From assembly GCA_000697455.1 (NCBI GenBank), contig JNET01030580.1:1-23710 (forward strand): DNA of 23,710 bases, given 5' to 3'. Under the pieces are notes generated by a model. The model searched no databases and was not told where the DNA came from. It worked only from the letters and a program-made list of their open reading frames with translations. The position numbers and the translations under genes were made by a program. This DNA comes from Basidiobolus heterosporus B8920 (lineage: Eukaryota; Basidiobolomycota; Basidiobolomycetes; Basidiobolales; Basidiobolaceae). Within the stretch, counting starts at the first letter, position 1. Each line of letters opens with the position of its first letter. Shown here one piece after another: positions 9,213 through 20,500 of this stretch.

Positions 9213-10858
9213 TCACGTTTCTGAGTGGGCTCGTTTGCGGTTTTCCTGATAATCTTGAATTCCGTGGGCCTAGAGAGCGACAAACATCTATCAGCATAGT
9301 GATAAAGAGGGCATGTAGGAGCCAAGGTATGCTTACGGTAACTTGGTATTGGACTACCTTCTCACCCATACTTGGTGACTTGTACAAAAGAGCATTTCTG
9401 ACGTTGGAAAAGAATATTAGCGCACAAGCAGTCAAAACTACCTATTTATGACGCATACCGAACACCATCCTTCCAGAATAAGATGACTCTATTGGTGCTA
9501 GCATGGCCCCAGCTCTCACCTATCGATTGGTAAGTTCCTTAGGAAACACTCGCAAAAACAGGATATCAGAAATCAAACCTAGCGCGGGGACTAAGACAGC
9601 TTCGTTTTGTTTGTCGATAGCATGGTGATTGATCTTGGTAGTCATCTGATTCATGAGAACAACTGCTATATCTTTCGAGTCAGCCAACTGCAGTAAGTTT
9701 TGTGCGATGCCGTTGAGCAATCTAGTTCGCAGGCCCATGTCAGTAAAGTTCAGGCGGAAATGAAAGGCGATACTATCGATAATGATGATCTTGACCTTCA
9801 TGGAAGTCGGTTAAATGCAAGTTTGACCAGGTATTGAATCTCATACGGAATCATAAAACGTACTTTACCTTCTCGTGCGATTCAAGAAACTCTTCAAGCG
9901 TATTGACAAGGGCAACGAGCTCAGTGTACTCCAAAACCCTGAAATAGTGAATTCTAGATAGCATTGATTCAACCTGTAATGCTATTGTGGTGTATTGTGG
10001 TGTATTATGGTGATTAGCGGATATTGAAATGTCCAAGTTGAAGTTGATTTCAGAAATATTACATTCTTCAATGCTTTTTTCGTGAAGTTGTTGGTTTATC
10101 CGCTTAGCGGTAGCTTCGGCGATTTCTGCAGTTCGTTGTGCAATAAAACTACCCTCGGTATCTAACGAATTCGATTTAGTTTGTTGGGAATTGAGCAGAC
10201 GATATATGTTCGATACATACCAATATATATAGCCTCCCCTTCAGGGCCATCTAGTGATTTCGGGGTTTGTACATTCAAAGCTAATTGCATACTACATTCA
10301 ATGTTCAATGAGTATGCTCATATATAAGAAGGCTTGAAATTTTATATACCCAAGCTGGGTTTTCCCGATTCCAGGGACGCCACAGAATTCTGTTATCTTC
10401 CCAACTAACACACCTCTACTCCCAAACATCTCATCTAGATCCAGGCAACCTGTACTTATGGGACAACGAGTTTTTTCGCGCTCTAAAGCTTCCGTGGCTG
10501 AAAAAGATTCTACGTTTTCTGGAATAGACCATTAAAAATTACACCAGAGACACCAATCTCTCGAAAACTAAACCTACCCTGTCTTACTTGCTGTAAAACT
10601 AACAATGCCTCTTCATTTGATATTGCGAGCTCTGTGCAATTATGGGTATTAGAGCTTAATGAGAGTTGTACAGATGTTTCAAAAACATCAAAAACATATG
10701 GTCTAGTTTTTGAACAAAGCAAATAGCTCATACAAACCTCGACTCAAACCAACTGGGGTGACACCTTCTAGATCCTTGGAGTTTTTGAAACCAGCTTTTA
10801 GTAACTTACTACGTAGTGAAGGGTTCAGGTTCAATGTGGATATTGACCGGGAGTACAT
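9213..10858 (-). CDS. RAD51C: RAD51 paralogue RAD51C
   Basis: Nine minus-strand exons, 10858-10738, 10631-10578, 10518-10350, 10291-10221, 10161-9869, 9795-9579, 9519-9459, 9397-9337 and 9269-9213, join in frame to 367 aa (human RAD51C has 376). An N-terminal helix-hairpin region ([14 protein letters not shown]) precedes Walker A GVPGIGKT (105-112), then [24 protein letters not shown] (209-220), Walker B KIIIIDS (238-244) with [27 protein letters not shown], and LLYKSPS near the end. Each has a close human counterpart, for example DGIAFPFR and [12 protein letters not shown]. The tail RKRAHSE matches the C-terminal nuclear signal RKRSRDP. RAD51C works in BCDX2 and CX3 complexes in RAD51 loading and Holliday-junction processing. 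Residues about 165-203 are an Asn/Ile/His/Thr-rich insertion. The start is the first ATG; upstream in frame there is only TTG. Confidence 0.95.
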
Positions 10859-11254
10859 ACTGTTGATGGTTTGTAAATAGAGAAATAAGATAGCGTTCAA
10901 TAAATACCAGTATTAATTAGTAGATTATCGAATAATTGAAATCAAATCTGTATATCTATGTGGAATCTAATGCTGGATACCTAACACCTAAATGTACTCA
11001 AGTTGCATCAATTGCCCACCGGGATGCACAGATGAAGTGCTTAAGAAGAGTAGGGCTAGCAGGGCTAGTATCATCTAGGATGATTTGATTTCAGGGATTT
11101 GTCACACGCACTGAAACAACTTCACTTCTCCATTCTAGTATTAATATTGGTCACAAAGCTCAGTACACATTTTAGGAAACTATGGTTGCTTAGTAAATAT
11201 TGTTGATTACCTTTGTTGTCTTGCCTTTAAAGCTCTGGATTAGCTACAGTAAGA
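10859..11254. promoter_or_regulatory. Divergent promoter region of RAD51C and lunapark
   Basis: 396 bp between the start codons of RAD51C (-) and the lunapark gene (+), so both promoters must lie here. It contains a direct repeat, tagggctagcagggctagtat (parts at about 11051 and 11061), but no motif I can assign. No open frame or RNA gene seen. Confidence 0.5.
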
Positions 11255-12916
11255 ATGGGGGTTATCCTCTCCATACTAAAACCTGTACGTACAACTTTTA
11301 CTTGATTGTTGTTCCCTTTACGTGTGTTTGATACCGAGTTTTTCCTACAGTCTAGCGAGAATGCCTACGAAAAAATACTTGCTGACTTGGATGATAAAAT
11401 CCAAAAGATTGAAGTGCGTCTCTCGGATATTAAAGTGCGGGAGCGCAAGTTTGTTTTGATTTTTCTGATATACTCCCTCTTTGCCTATGGCCTTTACCTG
11501 GTCACCTACTTTGTTTGTCTACGGGATTCACTTGACGACTTCTACGTATGGCTCTGTAAGCTTGTTCCAGCATTTCTTATTCCGGTTATGTATGTTCTTT
11601 TCTTTCTTTTACTCTTTTTTTGGCGGACTCTTACTCTTTAGCAAAGAATCTATTATGTGTCACGTGGAGTTTCTTACTGGTATAATAGAAAACGCCTAAA
11701 TGAAGGTGAGTTCTTTTATGCTCTATGAACACACGCATCCTATTTAACTTGGAGCCTTAGAAACACAGCTAGAAACGCTAAAAGTCCAACAGAGACAGAA
11801 GGTACATACAACCGTTCTATCATACGTGCCCTATTGTTAAACTGTGATACCAACCTATAAATAGATTGAAGAATTGAAGAAAAAGACAGCGTATTACTCA
11901 ACTAAAAATCTACTTGATCGTTATGATTCGCCAGTTAAACCAAAATCCGGGGAAAGAGTAAGCGCACATTTACCAAACAATCCGTCCTCTACCCTTCGTA
12001 CTAAATCTCAATAGAAGGAGGGATCACAGGCCTCGCTACACAATAATAAGCTTGCTGGTGCTTATGGAAAACCAACAGCACCCAATCTAGGTTACTTGTT
12101 TTTGGAAAGATATCGTTCGGTTCTCGGTGAAGTTTAATGTTCATTCTTTATTTCCAGTGCCTGCCAATCCCAAACTAAGTAGGCCACAAGATACACCAAT
12201 TGATAGTACTCCGTTCTCGGCGCTTGTTCCGCATTATCCTAATGCAAGATCTAAAAGTTACAAACCCTCTGGCACAACTGCCTCACACCTATTCGGTCAG
12301 TATAACCTATACTTCTTGATGCCTTTCACGTACATTAAGCTCTGATCCCCTCTTTATTACACAGCTCCACGGGCCTTCAATCAAAAGAGCAGCTGGTATG
12401 ACAAAATTGTGGATGCCATCGTTGGAGAAGAAGGGCCCAATTTCAAATATGCGTTGATTTGTAACAACTGTTTCGCTCACAATGGCTTGGCTTTACCCAA
12501 TGAAATCGATGAGATTCGTAAGTGATCAATACAATGCTAAAAGATATCTGGGAAATGTAATCCACAGTTTCTGATCACCAAGTTATCTTGAAGAGTATCA
12601 CTGTCCAAAGTGTAATTTCCTCAATCCCAGTCGCCACCTTGGTTCTCCGCATACGCAGGCTCCTAAAATCAAAGCCTCCAAACCATTACCTAGAGTCCAA
12701 CAAGTGTTTACAAATACAACAATCCCCACTTCTACCGAAACAATCACAAATACAACAACCACAAAACTAACAACGGCAATAGAGACTTGGAAAAGGAAAG
12801 ACAATCTGGTTGACGGTCAGGATTCAGAAACTGAGCCCGAAATCCCTGAATTGACCCAAAATGGTAAGGATAAACCAACTAGTCTGGATAAAGAAGAGCC
12901 TAAGTTCAGAACATGA
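11255..12916 (+). CDS. LNPK: Lunapark family ER junction protein
   Basis: Nine exons, 11255-11284, 11351-11584, 11642-11705, 11761-11801, 11865-11957, 12015-12090, 12158-12295, 12365-12517 and 12594-12916, splice in frame to 383 aa. It starts MGVILS, with Gly2 suitable for N-myristoylation as in other lunaparks. A coiled coil follows (AYEKILADLDDKIQKI), then two membrane segments (about 43-66 and 74-100) and a second coil. The signature C4 zinc finger is ICNNCFAHNGLALP (C258, C261) with YHCPKCNFLNP (C280, C283). Lunapark stabilises three-way junctions of the tubular ER, with both ends in the cytosol; the finger aids dimerisation. The tail is Thr-rich and acidic. Intron 11585-11641 starts GTTATG and is T-rich; if kept, it encodes a Phe/Leu run and a stop. 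Family assignment is firm. Confidence 0.94.
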
Positions 12917-13587
12917 TAATCCTTTGAAAACATTAACTTAATACGCACCCTGCTAGGCTCTCATGAATACTTGTAGTTATCGCTTTCCGTTATGTACCTT
13001 TGCTATTTCACATTTTTCTACTTACGACATAATTATAATTCCCGATAACCAAGATGTTATTATTTATTAGTTACTTCTATCATATATTTATTAGCTACTT
13101 CTATCAAATCTTCAATAAAGCAGGTTAATTTTGATAAAATCGTACCCTATTGCCGGCACTCTCAAAACTACTTTCCTGACTATACATTCTTCAGTTTTGA
13201 GCACACAATAAATTCTCAGTAAGATATCTTTCGTTTTAACATCGTTTAAAATCCAAAATATGTGTTCGTTAGTGTTGAATGACAATCCCTTTTTTTGGGG
13301 TGATGCAGTCTTCGGATATCATCGTCAATTTTCACCATTTTATTGGGAGATATAGGTGTAAACTACCTCATTTCGTTATTCGGATACTTATTGACCAATA
13401 AATAGCCAGGTTCTCAGTTCAAGTCATTTACCTCGCATAATTCACTAAACTCATCAACCCCACACTAAACCCAACCCCTTAACTAAATAGGCTCAGGGAA
13501 ACAATTTTTTTACGTTGAAGTTTTTACTTTCAATCAACACCTAGCTCGTCCTTTCTAACTTTGACCAAAGACAATACTTTCACAAAC
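12917..13587. other. Intergenic region upstream of ATP synthase subunit k
   Basis: 671 bp of AT-rich DNA between lunapark and the subunit k gene. It contains a two-copy 24-bp direct repeat (listed separately) and, just before the start codon, a C/T- and CA-rich leader typical of strongly expressed fungal genes. No protein-coding exon recognised. Confidence 0.6.
13061..13106. repeat. Two-copy 24-bp tandem repeat
   Basis: tatttattagttacttctat at 13061 recurs at 13085 with one T/C difference, followed by ca in both copies (22 of 24 bases compared, one mismatch). Short and AT-rich; no function evident. Confidence 0.8.
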
Positions 13588-13950
13588 ATGGGTGGCTACT
13601 ACGTGATTGCCGGTAAGAAGATTGCCAATGAATATGTAAGCATTTCTACTTATTTTTCTGTTGAATCATGTATCGATATATGATAGGTGTAGTTACTTGT
13701 TAAACACTACCTTTCAGTCAAAAGCATATATAGTACACAAACTTACCTGTTGCTTTGCTAGCTCGCTCTCGGTACCTTGGGTAGTTTAGGTCTCTTGGTC
13801 TGGGGTGCTAAAAAGAAGATGGCTGGACCTCCTAAGGATTTTACCTCGGAGCCACCTCTCAACACTGCTTCCCCCGAGGAAGAGGCCTTTGTCAAAGAGT
13901 ACATCTCCAAGCACAAGGATGATGGCAAAGCTTCCGCTTCTCATCATTAG
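13588..13950 (+). CDS. ATP19: Mitochondrial ATP synthase subunit k (Atp19-like)
   Basis: Two exons, 13588-13635 and 13762-13950, joined in phase 0, encode 78 aa. The N-terminus MGGYYVIAGKKI and the hydrophobic segment YLALGTLGSLGLLVW (16-30) match yeast Atp19 (68 aa; MGAAYHFMGKAI and QLAIGTLGLLGLLV), and the acidic-basic tail EEEAFVKEYISKHKDD matches its DEEKFIENYLKKH. Subunit k is a small single-pass inner-membrane protein at the dimer interface of F1Fo ATP synthase and is found in fungi, which supports the fungal origin of the window. It has no cleavable presequence. Coding bias is strong (ggt, gcc, aag, ctc). The 126-nt intron has canonical GTAAGC...GCTAG ends. Confidence 0.93.
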
Positions 13951-14569
13951 CTTCTCTCTTACTCATTACAGATATGGTTTTGCAAACAAAAATTGTACCT
14001 CATTTTTTCTCAAACACTTCAATTCTCATGTTACTTTTCATTTCCCGAAGACCATCTCTTCTCATAAACTAAGTCATTTTTCATGACTAAACACCCGGGT
14101 GTACAATCATTTCAATGCCAACAAGCTTTATTTTTTGATAGGAATATGATTGTAATGCATACTTATTATAACTAGACACTAACATCGCTACCAATAGCTC
14201 AAGAAATATGCATCAAAGATGGATTAATATATTGATAGTAGAGATGATGCATATTTCTTAAATTACTGAGCATATATCTGGCAATCTTTAACATGACTTG
14301 TTGCATATTTCTTTCTCCACATAGACTATCAATGAATATTGAATGCTTATTATTATGGATTTATCGTAAGCTATTTGAATCTGAGTGTTCTTGATCATCC
14401 TGAGCAATACGAAAAATTCGTACATTGTTTATTTTTTACCGCAATTTTTACTTGAATCTCATGCTAACCAATAGATTTCTTCTCTAATCGATAGCAGTCT
14501 TCAAGTGTAAACTTGTCATAACCTCCTACACCATATGCTAACCTTCTTCCAGGCCACTGTATATAGCTA
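13951..14569. other. Intergenic region upstream of BRCA2
   Basis: 619 bp between subunit k and BRCA2, both on the plus strand. AT-rich, with a 15-bp perfect inverted repeat (listed separately). The BRCA2 promoter should be in its right half. An in-frame TAG lies two codons before the chosen BRCA2 ATG, so the coding sequence does not extend upstream without another exon. Confidence 0.6.
14201..14259. repeat. 15-bp inverted repeat with 29-bp loop
   Basis: aagaaatatgcatca (14201-14215) is perfectly complementary to tgatgcatatttctt (14245-14259). A further copy of the right arm, tgcatatttctt, lies at 14302-14313. This could be a hairpin in the 3' region of subunit k, a terminator-like structure, or paired protein-binding sites upstream of BRCA2. 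Confidence 0.85.
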
Positions 14570-17500
14570 ATGTGCCAGTCAAAGGAGAGAAATTTTTCTT
14601 TCCAGTGTCCTCAAGGAAATACTATCATTGTTCAAAAGTTCTATGGCGACGGAGTTGAGCATTCGTATAAGACTAATAGTGAAGACGACGACGACGACGA
14701 TGGTTGGTGGTCAATAGTACCTCAAGACATACAAACCGAGATAAATGAAAAATTCAAGATAGAACAGCTTATGCCTGGGGTGCGTGATTATCGTCATTTT
14801 CATAGAATTCTTATTACTGTTGTGTCTAATCACCTCTTGTCTTCTTACGTTTGTTTCTATTCTTTTTCTCAATAGATTCAGGAAGCTTGTGTTTCACAAG
14901 GTGTTGAGCATTTACATACGCCAACTACACAAAGATATTATAAAATCGCAACACCTTCTACTCGAATACAAACCCCTAGAATATCGGAGACCGAAGACAA
15001 TGTTCCTACGCAACAAACTACACGTTTACTACCTGACAAAGCATTAATTCTCGACAGATACTCACCAGAAAATACTGATAACGCAGTGTCGGGTAACAAA
15101 ACCCCATCAAGAAACTCGGAAAAAATCAAAAGTGCAGCAAGCACACCAAGTACAGTGTTGATGAATTCCAGCACCTCAAGTAAAAATAGATATTCGCATA
15201 GTACACCTGGCTCACCTCTTTCACATATTCATAGTGAAGAGGAACTTTCACCTTTTATGTCTATCTCAAAGCTTCTAGACCAACGTATTGGCGACTCACC
15301 TGGATGGTTATCTTCTCCGACACAACGAATACACATCAATAGTATAAATAATACACAGACTAGTAATCCAAAATCTCCTTCGATCTCGACTCCTTTCTCG
15401 AAAATTCGACGTTTCTCTCTTGGTGGGGTATCCAAACAGTATCCAGAGCATAGCCCCAAGTCTTGGTCTCCTTTAGATACACCTTCCAGAGTGAGACCTA
15501 GAAGAGGGCTTCGAGAGCTGACAGTAGATGATGAGGATAGTAGCAATACGAATACTTCAAACTTCATCGAGTGTTTGAAAGACCCCGAAGATAGCTTAAA
15601 AAAAGAAAATATATCACAAAGCAACTCAATCGGAGATATGAACCATTCCTCACAACACAGTTCTAATGCAAAAGAACATCCCGAGGATATGAATACTGCA
15701 AATAGTGAATCACTTTCCAGATCACCCAGTATACCAACGATATCGCAAGATAGCAACACAGTCGAGTTGAGTCTGGCGCTACCAAAAGCATCTGGTCGTA
15801 TGGGCTCATCAAATCTAATAGAGTTAGGGAATTCAGAATTTCCAAATGCGCATATTGACGAAAGTATGCAAAGTACTGAAGATTTAGTACCAGTTGATGA
15901 CAGAGATCTTGAAAGTGCTGAGCAATCACTTTCTCCATCGTTATTTGAAAACACACCTAATGAATCGGAGCATTCAAGCAATGATTGTACCGACGTTCTG
16001 AGTGGTAAGTGAGTGCTACTGCTGCTTGAATAATGATTTTACTAATATTTTATATCATAATCTTGCACTATAGAGGATGTCATTCAATGTGAAGGTAAAG
16101 TGATCGAGTATTGATTGTGAAATTTCAGAAGGAATCCTTACTTTGCTCGTCATAGAAGAGAAAAATGATAGTGTAGGTCTCGTCAATTCGCCTCATAGTT
16201 CGACAACAGAAGTAGATCCCATAGATGATATTGAAGAAACGTGCAAAGACGTATCTTTGTCTTCTGATACCGAGGAATTAAAATCAGATATTAAGGTTCT
16301 TGATTTTTTTCTTAAGTGCATTTGTCAACTTGCTTCTTCTTAACACAATGTTACGTATCTTAGATTGATTCTCACTGTAACGGTTCTTTAGAAGAGTTTC
16401 AAGGTGGGAAACATACCGAGAATACACTCATATATAATATAGACTCATGTAAAATATTTTTTAAATATTTAGATAACGTCGACGAATGCTCTACTACTAG
16501 CGGTATAAAAAAAGGTAACTCATTATTTACTATAAGAATGAAGCATCCAACACTAACATTTTAAGAAGATCGAATGAACATAACAAGCTTATCTGATCTG
16601 AATCTGGATACAACTCCAATTACCAGTACGCAAATTATTCCAACGCAGCTTGAGAGTGTTCAATATGATACCAAACCGACAGCTGAATTAGTGGAAAGGC
16701 CTACGGTAATCGATAGAGTCTCAGATCTATTCGAAGCAACAACACATATGGACCTTTCAATATTGAAGTCGCAAGGATTTCGAACCGGCTCAGGTCGTGT
16801 ACTACCACTTCCGAATGAAAATGAACTGCGCGAGGCTGAGAATGCATTACTTCTTAACAGACCGATTAAAGCCAAAAATTTTGGACATAATATGTTTCGA
16901 GCTAAGACTCTTGAAGCACTTGCACAGGAAGCTAAAAACAAACATGCTCCTTTAACCTTAAGGCCCGAGACCTCCGACACTGAAAAGCACACCAATAATA
17001 ATAGTGCTACGATATCAACCAAGAGACTCAATAATAATGAGGAACCAAATGATCTTAATGCCGACTCATCTTCATCGCTTCTCTCAAAGAAACCCCGGTT
17101 GATCGATGAGCCAGATTCTGCGATTCCGGAGACAGTTACAGGTGATACATCATTGCGTATTGATGAAAAACCAGATTTCAACAATATAGAGAATACCCTC
17201 TTGACATTTGGAGGATTCTCTACTGGAAAAGGCAAAAAACTACAACCGCCTAACAAAGCTTCTTTAAAAAAGGCAATAGGACTGTTTGAAACTGTTGCAT
17301 CAAGCCCAGCTATCAGCCCATATAAAACCAAGGATTCTCCAGGTTTTGACAAACTTGCTGTTGAAAAAGCTTCATTAGAAAACGACACTACATCACATGC
17401 CTCAAAAAACGTTCAGATCGACACTCCTAGCAAAACCAAACGGCCTTTAGCTGACGTTGATCTCTTCACAAGTTACAAGAGAATGTCTTTAGACGGATCA

Positions 17501-20500
17501 CATCCTTTGGAGCATAAAAAGCGTAGCCATACCGAGAAAGATTTGCCAAATACAAATGACAATTCGAAAGAAGCTATGCTTCCGTTGATGGGAGATCTTC
17601 AAGACGAATTTCATGATCTAGATGTAACAGCGATTGTCAACCAATTCGGAGGCTTTACCTCGGGGTTCAGACCCGGACTTCGTCCTTCTGCAATTCAGCA
17701 AAAAGGCTTGAATGTACCAGATTCAAACAGAATTACTTCCAATTTAGACTGCCTTGCTAATAGCTCTACCTCCGAGACACTAGAACAACAAAATGGGGTA
17801 CCCTCTTTGACAAAGAATACCACAGAATCTAGTAAGCAAGATCAACAACATAGCGGTGACAGTGACCATATTATTGGTAACGATAATAGTAGTGCTATGG
17901 AAAGTGCGAAAAATCTATATACTTGCGGGTTCTCTACAGGTGCTGGTAGGAAACTAAATCCTCCTTCTAAAGATGCCATGACAAAAGCTGCATCAATTTT
18001 CAACGATTTAGAAGAAAAAGATATTTCATTGTCATTTTCCACTGGTAGCGGAAAGAAGCTAGCGATCCCCACCAAATCATCGTTAGAGCAAGCGTTCCAG
18101 CTTTTTGACGATACAAATGACACGAATAATTCAATTGCATCAAACCATCATCCTGGTGCTATGAACAATATAGGGTTTTCAACCGGAGCTGGGAAGAAGC
18201 TACCGACTCCCACTAAATCGTCATTAGAGCAAGCGTACAAGCTTTTCAATGATGTAAACAATACGGAGAACTTGGATATACCAAGCCAACATTCTGGTGC
18301 TATGAGTAACCTAGGCTTTTCAACTGGAGCTGGAAAGAAGCTAGCGAGTCCTACTAAAGCATCGTTAGAGCAAGCATATAAACTTTTTAACGATGCAAAC
18401 GACACGGAGAACTCGGATATACCAGACCAACATGCTGACACTATGAGTAGCCTAGGCTTTTCAACTGGAGCTGGTAAGAAGCTGGCGACTCCTGCTAAAT
18501 CATCGTTAGAGCAAGCCCACAAGCTTTTCAATGATGTAAACAGTATGGAGAACTTGGATATACCAAACCAGCATGCTGGTGCTATGAGTAACCTAGGCTT
18601 TTCAACTGGAGCTGGAAAGAAGCTGGCGACTCCTACTAAAGCATCGTTAGAGCAAGCATATAAACTTTTTAACGATGCAAACGACACGGAGAACTTGGAT
18701 ACACCAAACCAACATTCTAGTATTACGAGTAACATAGGCTTTTCAACTGGAACTGGTAAAAAGCTAGCGACTCCCACCAAATCATCACTAGAGCAAGCGT
18801 ATAAAATTTTCAATGATGCAAATGATACGGACATGTTGGATACATCAAATACTAGTGCTACGAGCAACCTAGGTTTTTCAACTGGCACTGGAAAGAAACT
18901 TGCAGCACCATCAGAATCCTCATTACAGAAAGTGAAGGAGCTCTTTAATGAAGACTTATTCAACGATGATTTATGTTTGAGTAAGGATATACTATCCGAG
19001 AAACCCAGCCCAGCACAATCTGAAAAGAAAGTAACACTACCCCAGCCAACTCTTTTGAAAGATAACACAGAAACACCTGCAGATAACCGAAAGATGAGAA
19101 CAGGAACTTCTCCATTATCGCCTTGTCATTCTCAATACCTACCTCAACAATCTCTTTCTGAAAGAGCTGTTTCAACTCCCCAACGGCAAACCTTCTCCGT
19201 CGAGACATCAGGTTTGTTAGTCTCTAATTTTGATATTCTCTCAATTTGTGCAATGATATTGAGAAATATTACATTATAGGAATAGGTAACTTGGAGTCTA
19301 GAACCGAGACAAAAATACCTTCTGCTCATCCATTTCGACCAACTCCAAACCGGATGAACATAAGGCCTATGTTCAAGACGCCAATACGAAAAAATGCCAA
19401 TAATAACTTCATACAAGACAACAACCATTCCCTTAGGACAACTCCGATCGATAAAGTTGAGCCAAGAGAATCGTCAAAGACTCAGTTTTCTACACCAAAA
19501 CCTATTCGCGGAAGGTTGACAAAGCCTTTCAAAAGTCCTATGATGTCACCTCGACCACAAAATCCAACTAGTACACCCAGTATTGGCCACAAACCTAGCC
19601 GTCTATCTCTTGAGGAACCTTTACGCTCTTCAGATATCTTTGATATGCGGGGTATGTTTTACAGTACCTACATTTAAGACTCGCTTACTTATTTGTTCTC
19701 TACTGTAGTCACTACTCCAAGAATTTCGTTAAAGAGCTTCGTCCATAATTCTGTAAACAGAAACGCTGACCAGTATAGAGGCTGTAACCCGTATGTTCGA
19801 TAACACTTATTCCTAACTATCCTATTGATCTAACCACATGCTTGTAGCCTTGTAGAGACTGAGAGTATCGATCCATCAAATGCTGCTCAGTATCGTTTCA
19901 AACTCTCCACTGTTCATAGTCAGCTCATATCACCAAACGATGGCTGGGGATTTGAGGACGCCCATAAGGAGTTGGTCGCCCTTGGATGTAAATCACCGCA
20001 ATTTTCCGATCGATGGACAGAGAATCATTACCGATGGATCATTTGGAAAATCGCAAGTTACGTCAAATTATGTCCAGAGAAATTCTCGAGTTGGTGGTCT
20101 CCAGAGAAAATCATGAACCAACTACGATACAGGTTTGTGGAATGCCATGAATCCCATTTCAAGCATTGTTTTAACCACGCCGATTTGACTTATGTAGGTA
20201 CGAAAAAGAAATCAATCTGGGTCACCGGTCTGCGCTGAAACGGATAATAGAGCGAGATGATTCACCAGCAAAACCTATGACACTTTGTGTTTCGGCGATA
20301 TTTGAGAATAATGCCTATGATAAGAATAGCAGTTCAGCTGAGACTGCAACAGGTATGTAATCTACTCACTTCTCTCAACCGGCTTTCAGTAGATTTCTGA
20401 TCAACTCCCGGCATTTCTCACAGATGATACTATCCCAGAGATTTCCAAATATGTCCTCGAGTTGACTGATGGCTGGTATTCATTACGAACCCATGTTGAT

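Noticed and set aside
10859-10900. Upstream extension of RAD51C by 14 residues
   Set aside because: The extension begins at TTG, not ATG. The ATG at 10858 fits the family N-terminus.
11585-11641. Phe/Leu-rich extension of the second membrane segment of lunapark
   Set aside because: It is the T-rich 3' part of a 57-nt intron. Removing it restores alignment with other lunaparks and the following QRIYYVSRG exon.
15229-15981. 250-codon minus-strand open frame opposite BRCA2 exon 2
   Set aside because: Antisense to a Ser-rich coding exon that splices in frame with the rest of BRCA2. The Ser/Leu-rich antisense product has no family features.
17651-17720. GGFTSGFRPGLRPS as a further BRC repeat
   Set aside because: Only the opening GGF resembles BRC. 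The TG-GK core and LFxx motif are missing, so it is at most a relic.
18148-19068. 306-codon open frame on the minus strand opposite the BRC array
   Set aside because: It is the antisense of the repeated BRC coding sequence. Its repeats mirror the BRC units, and its openness follows from their codon use.
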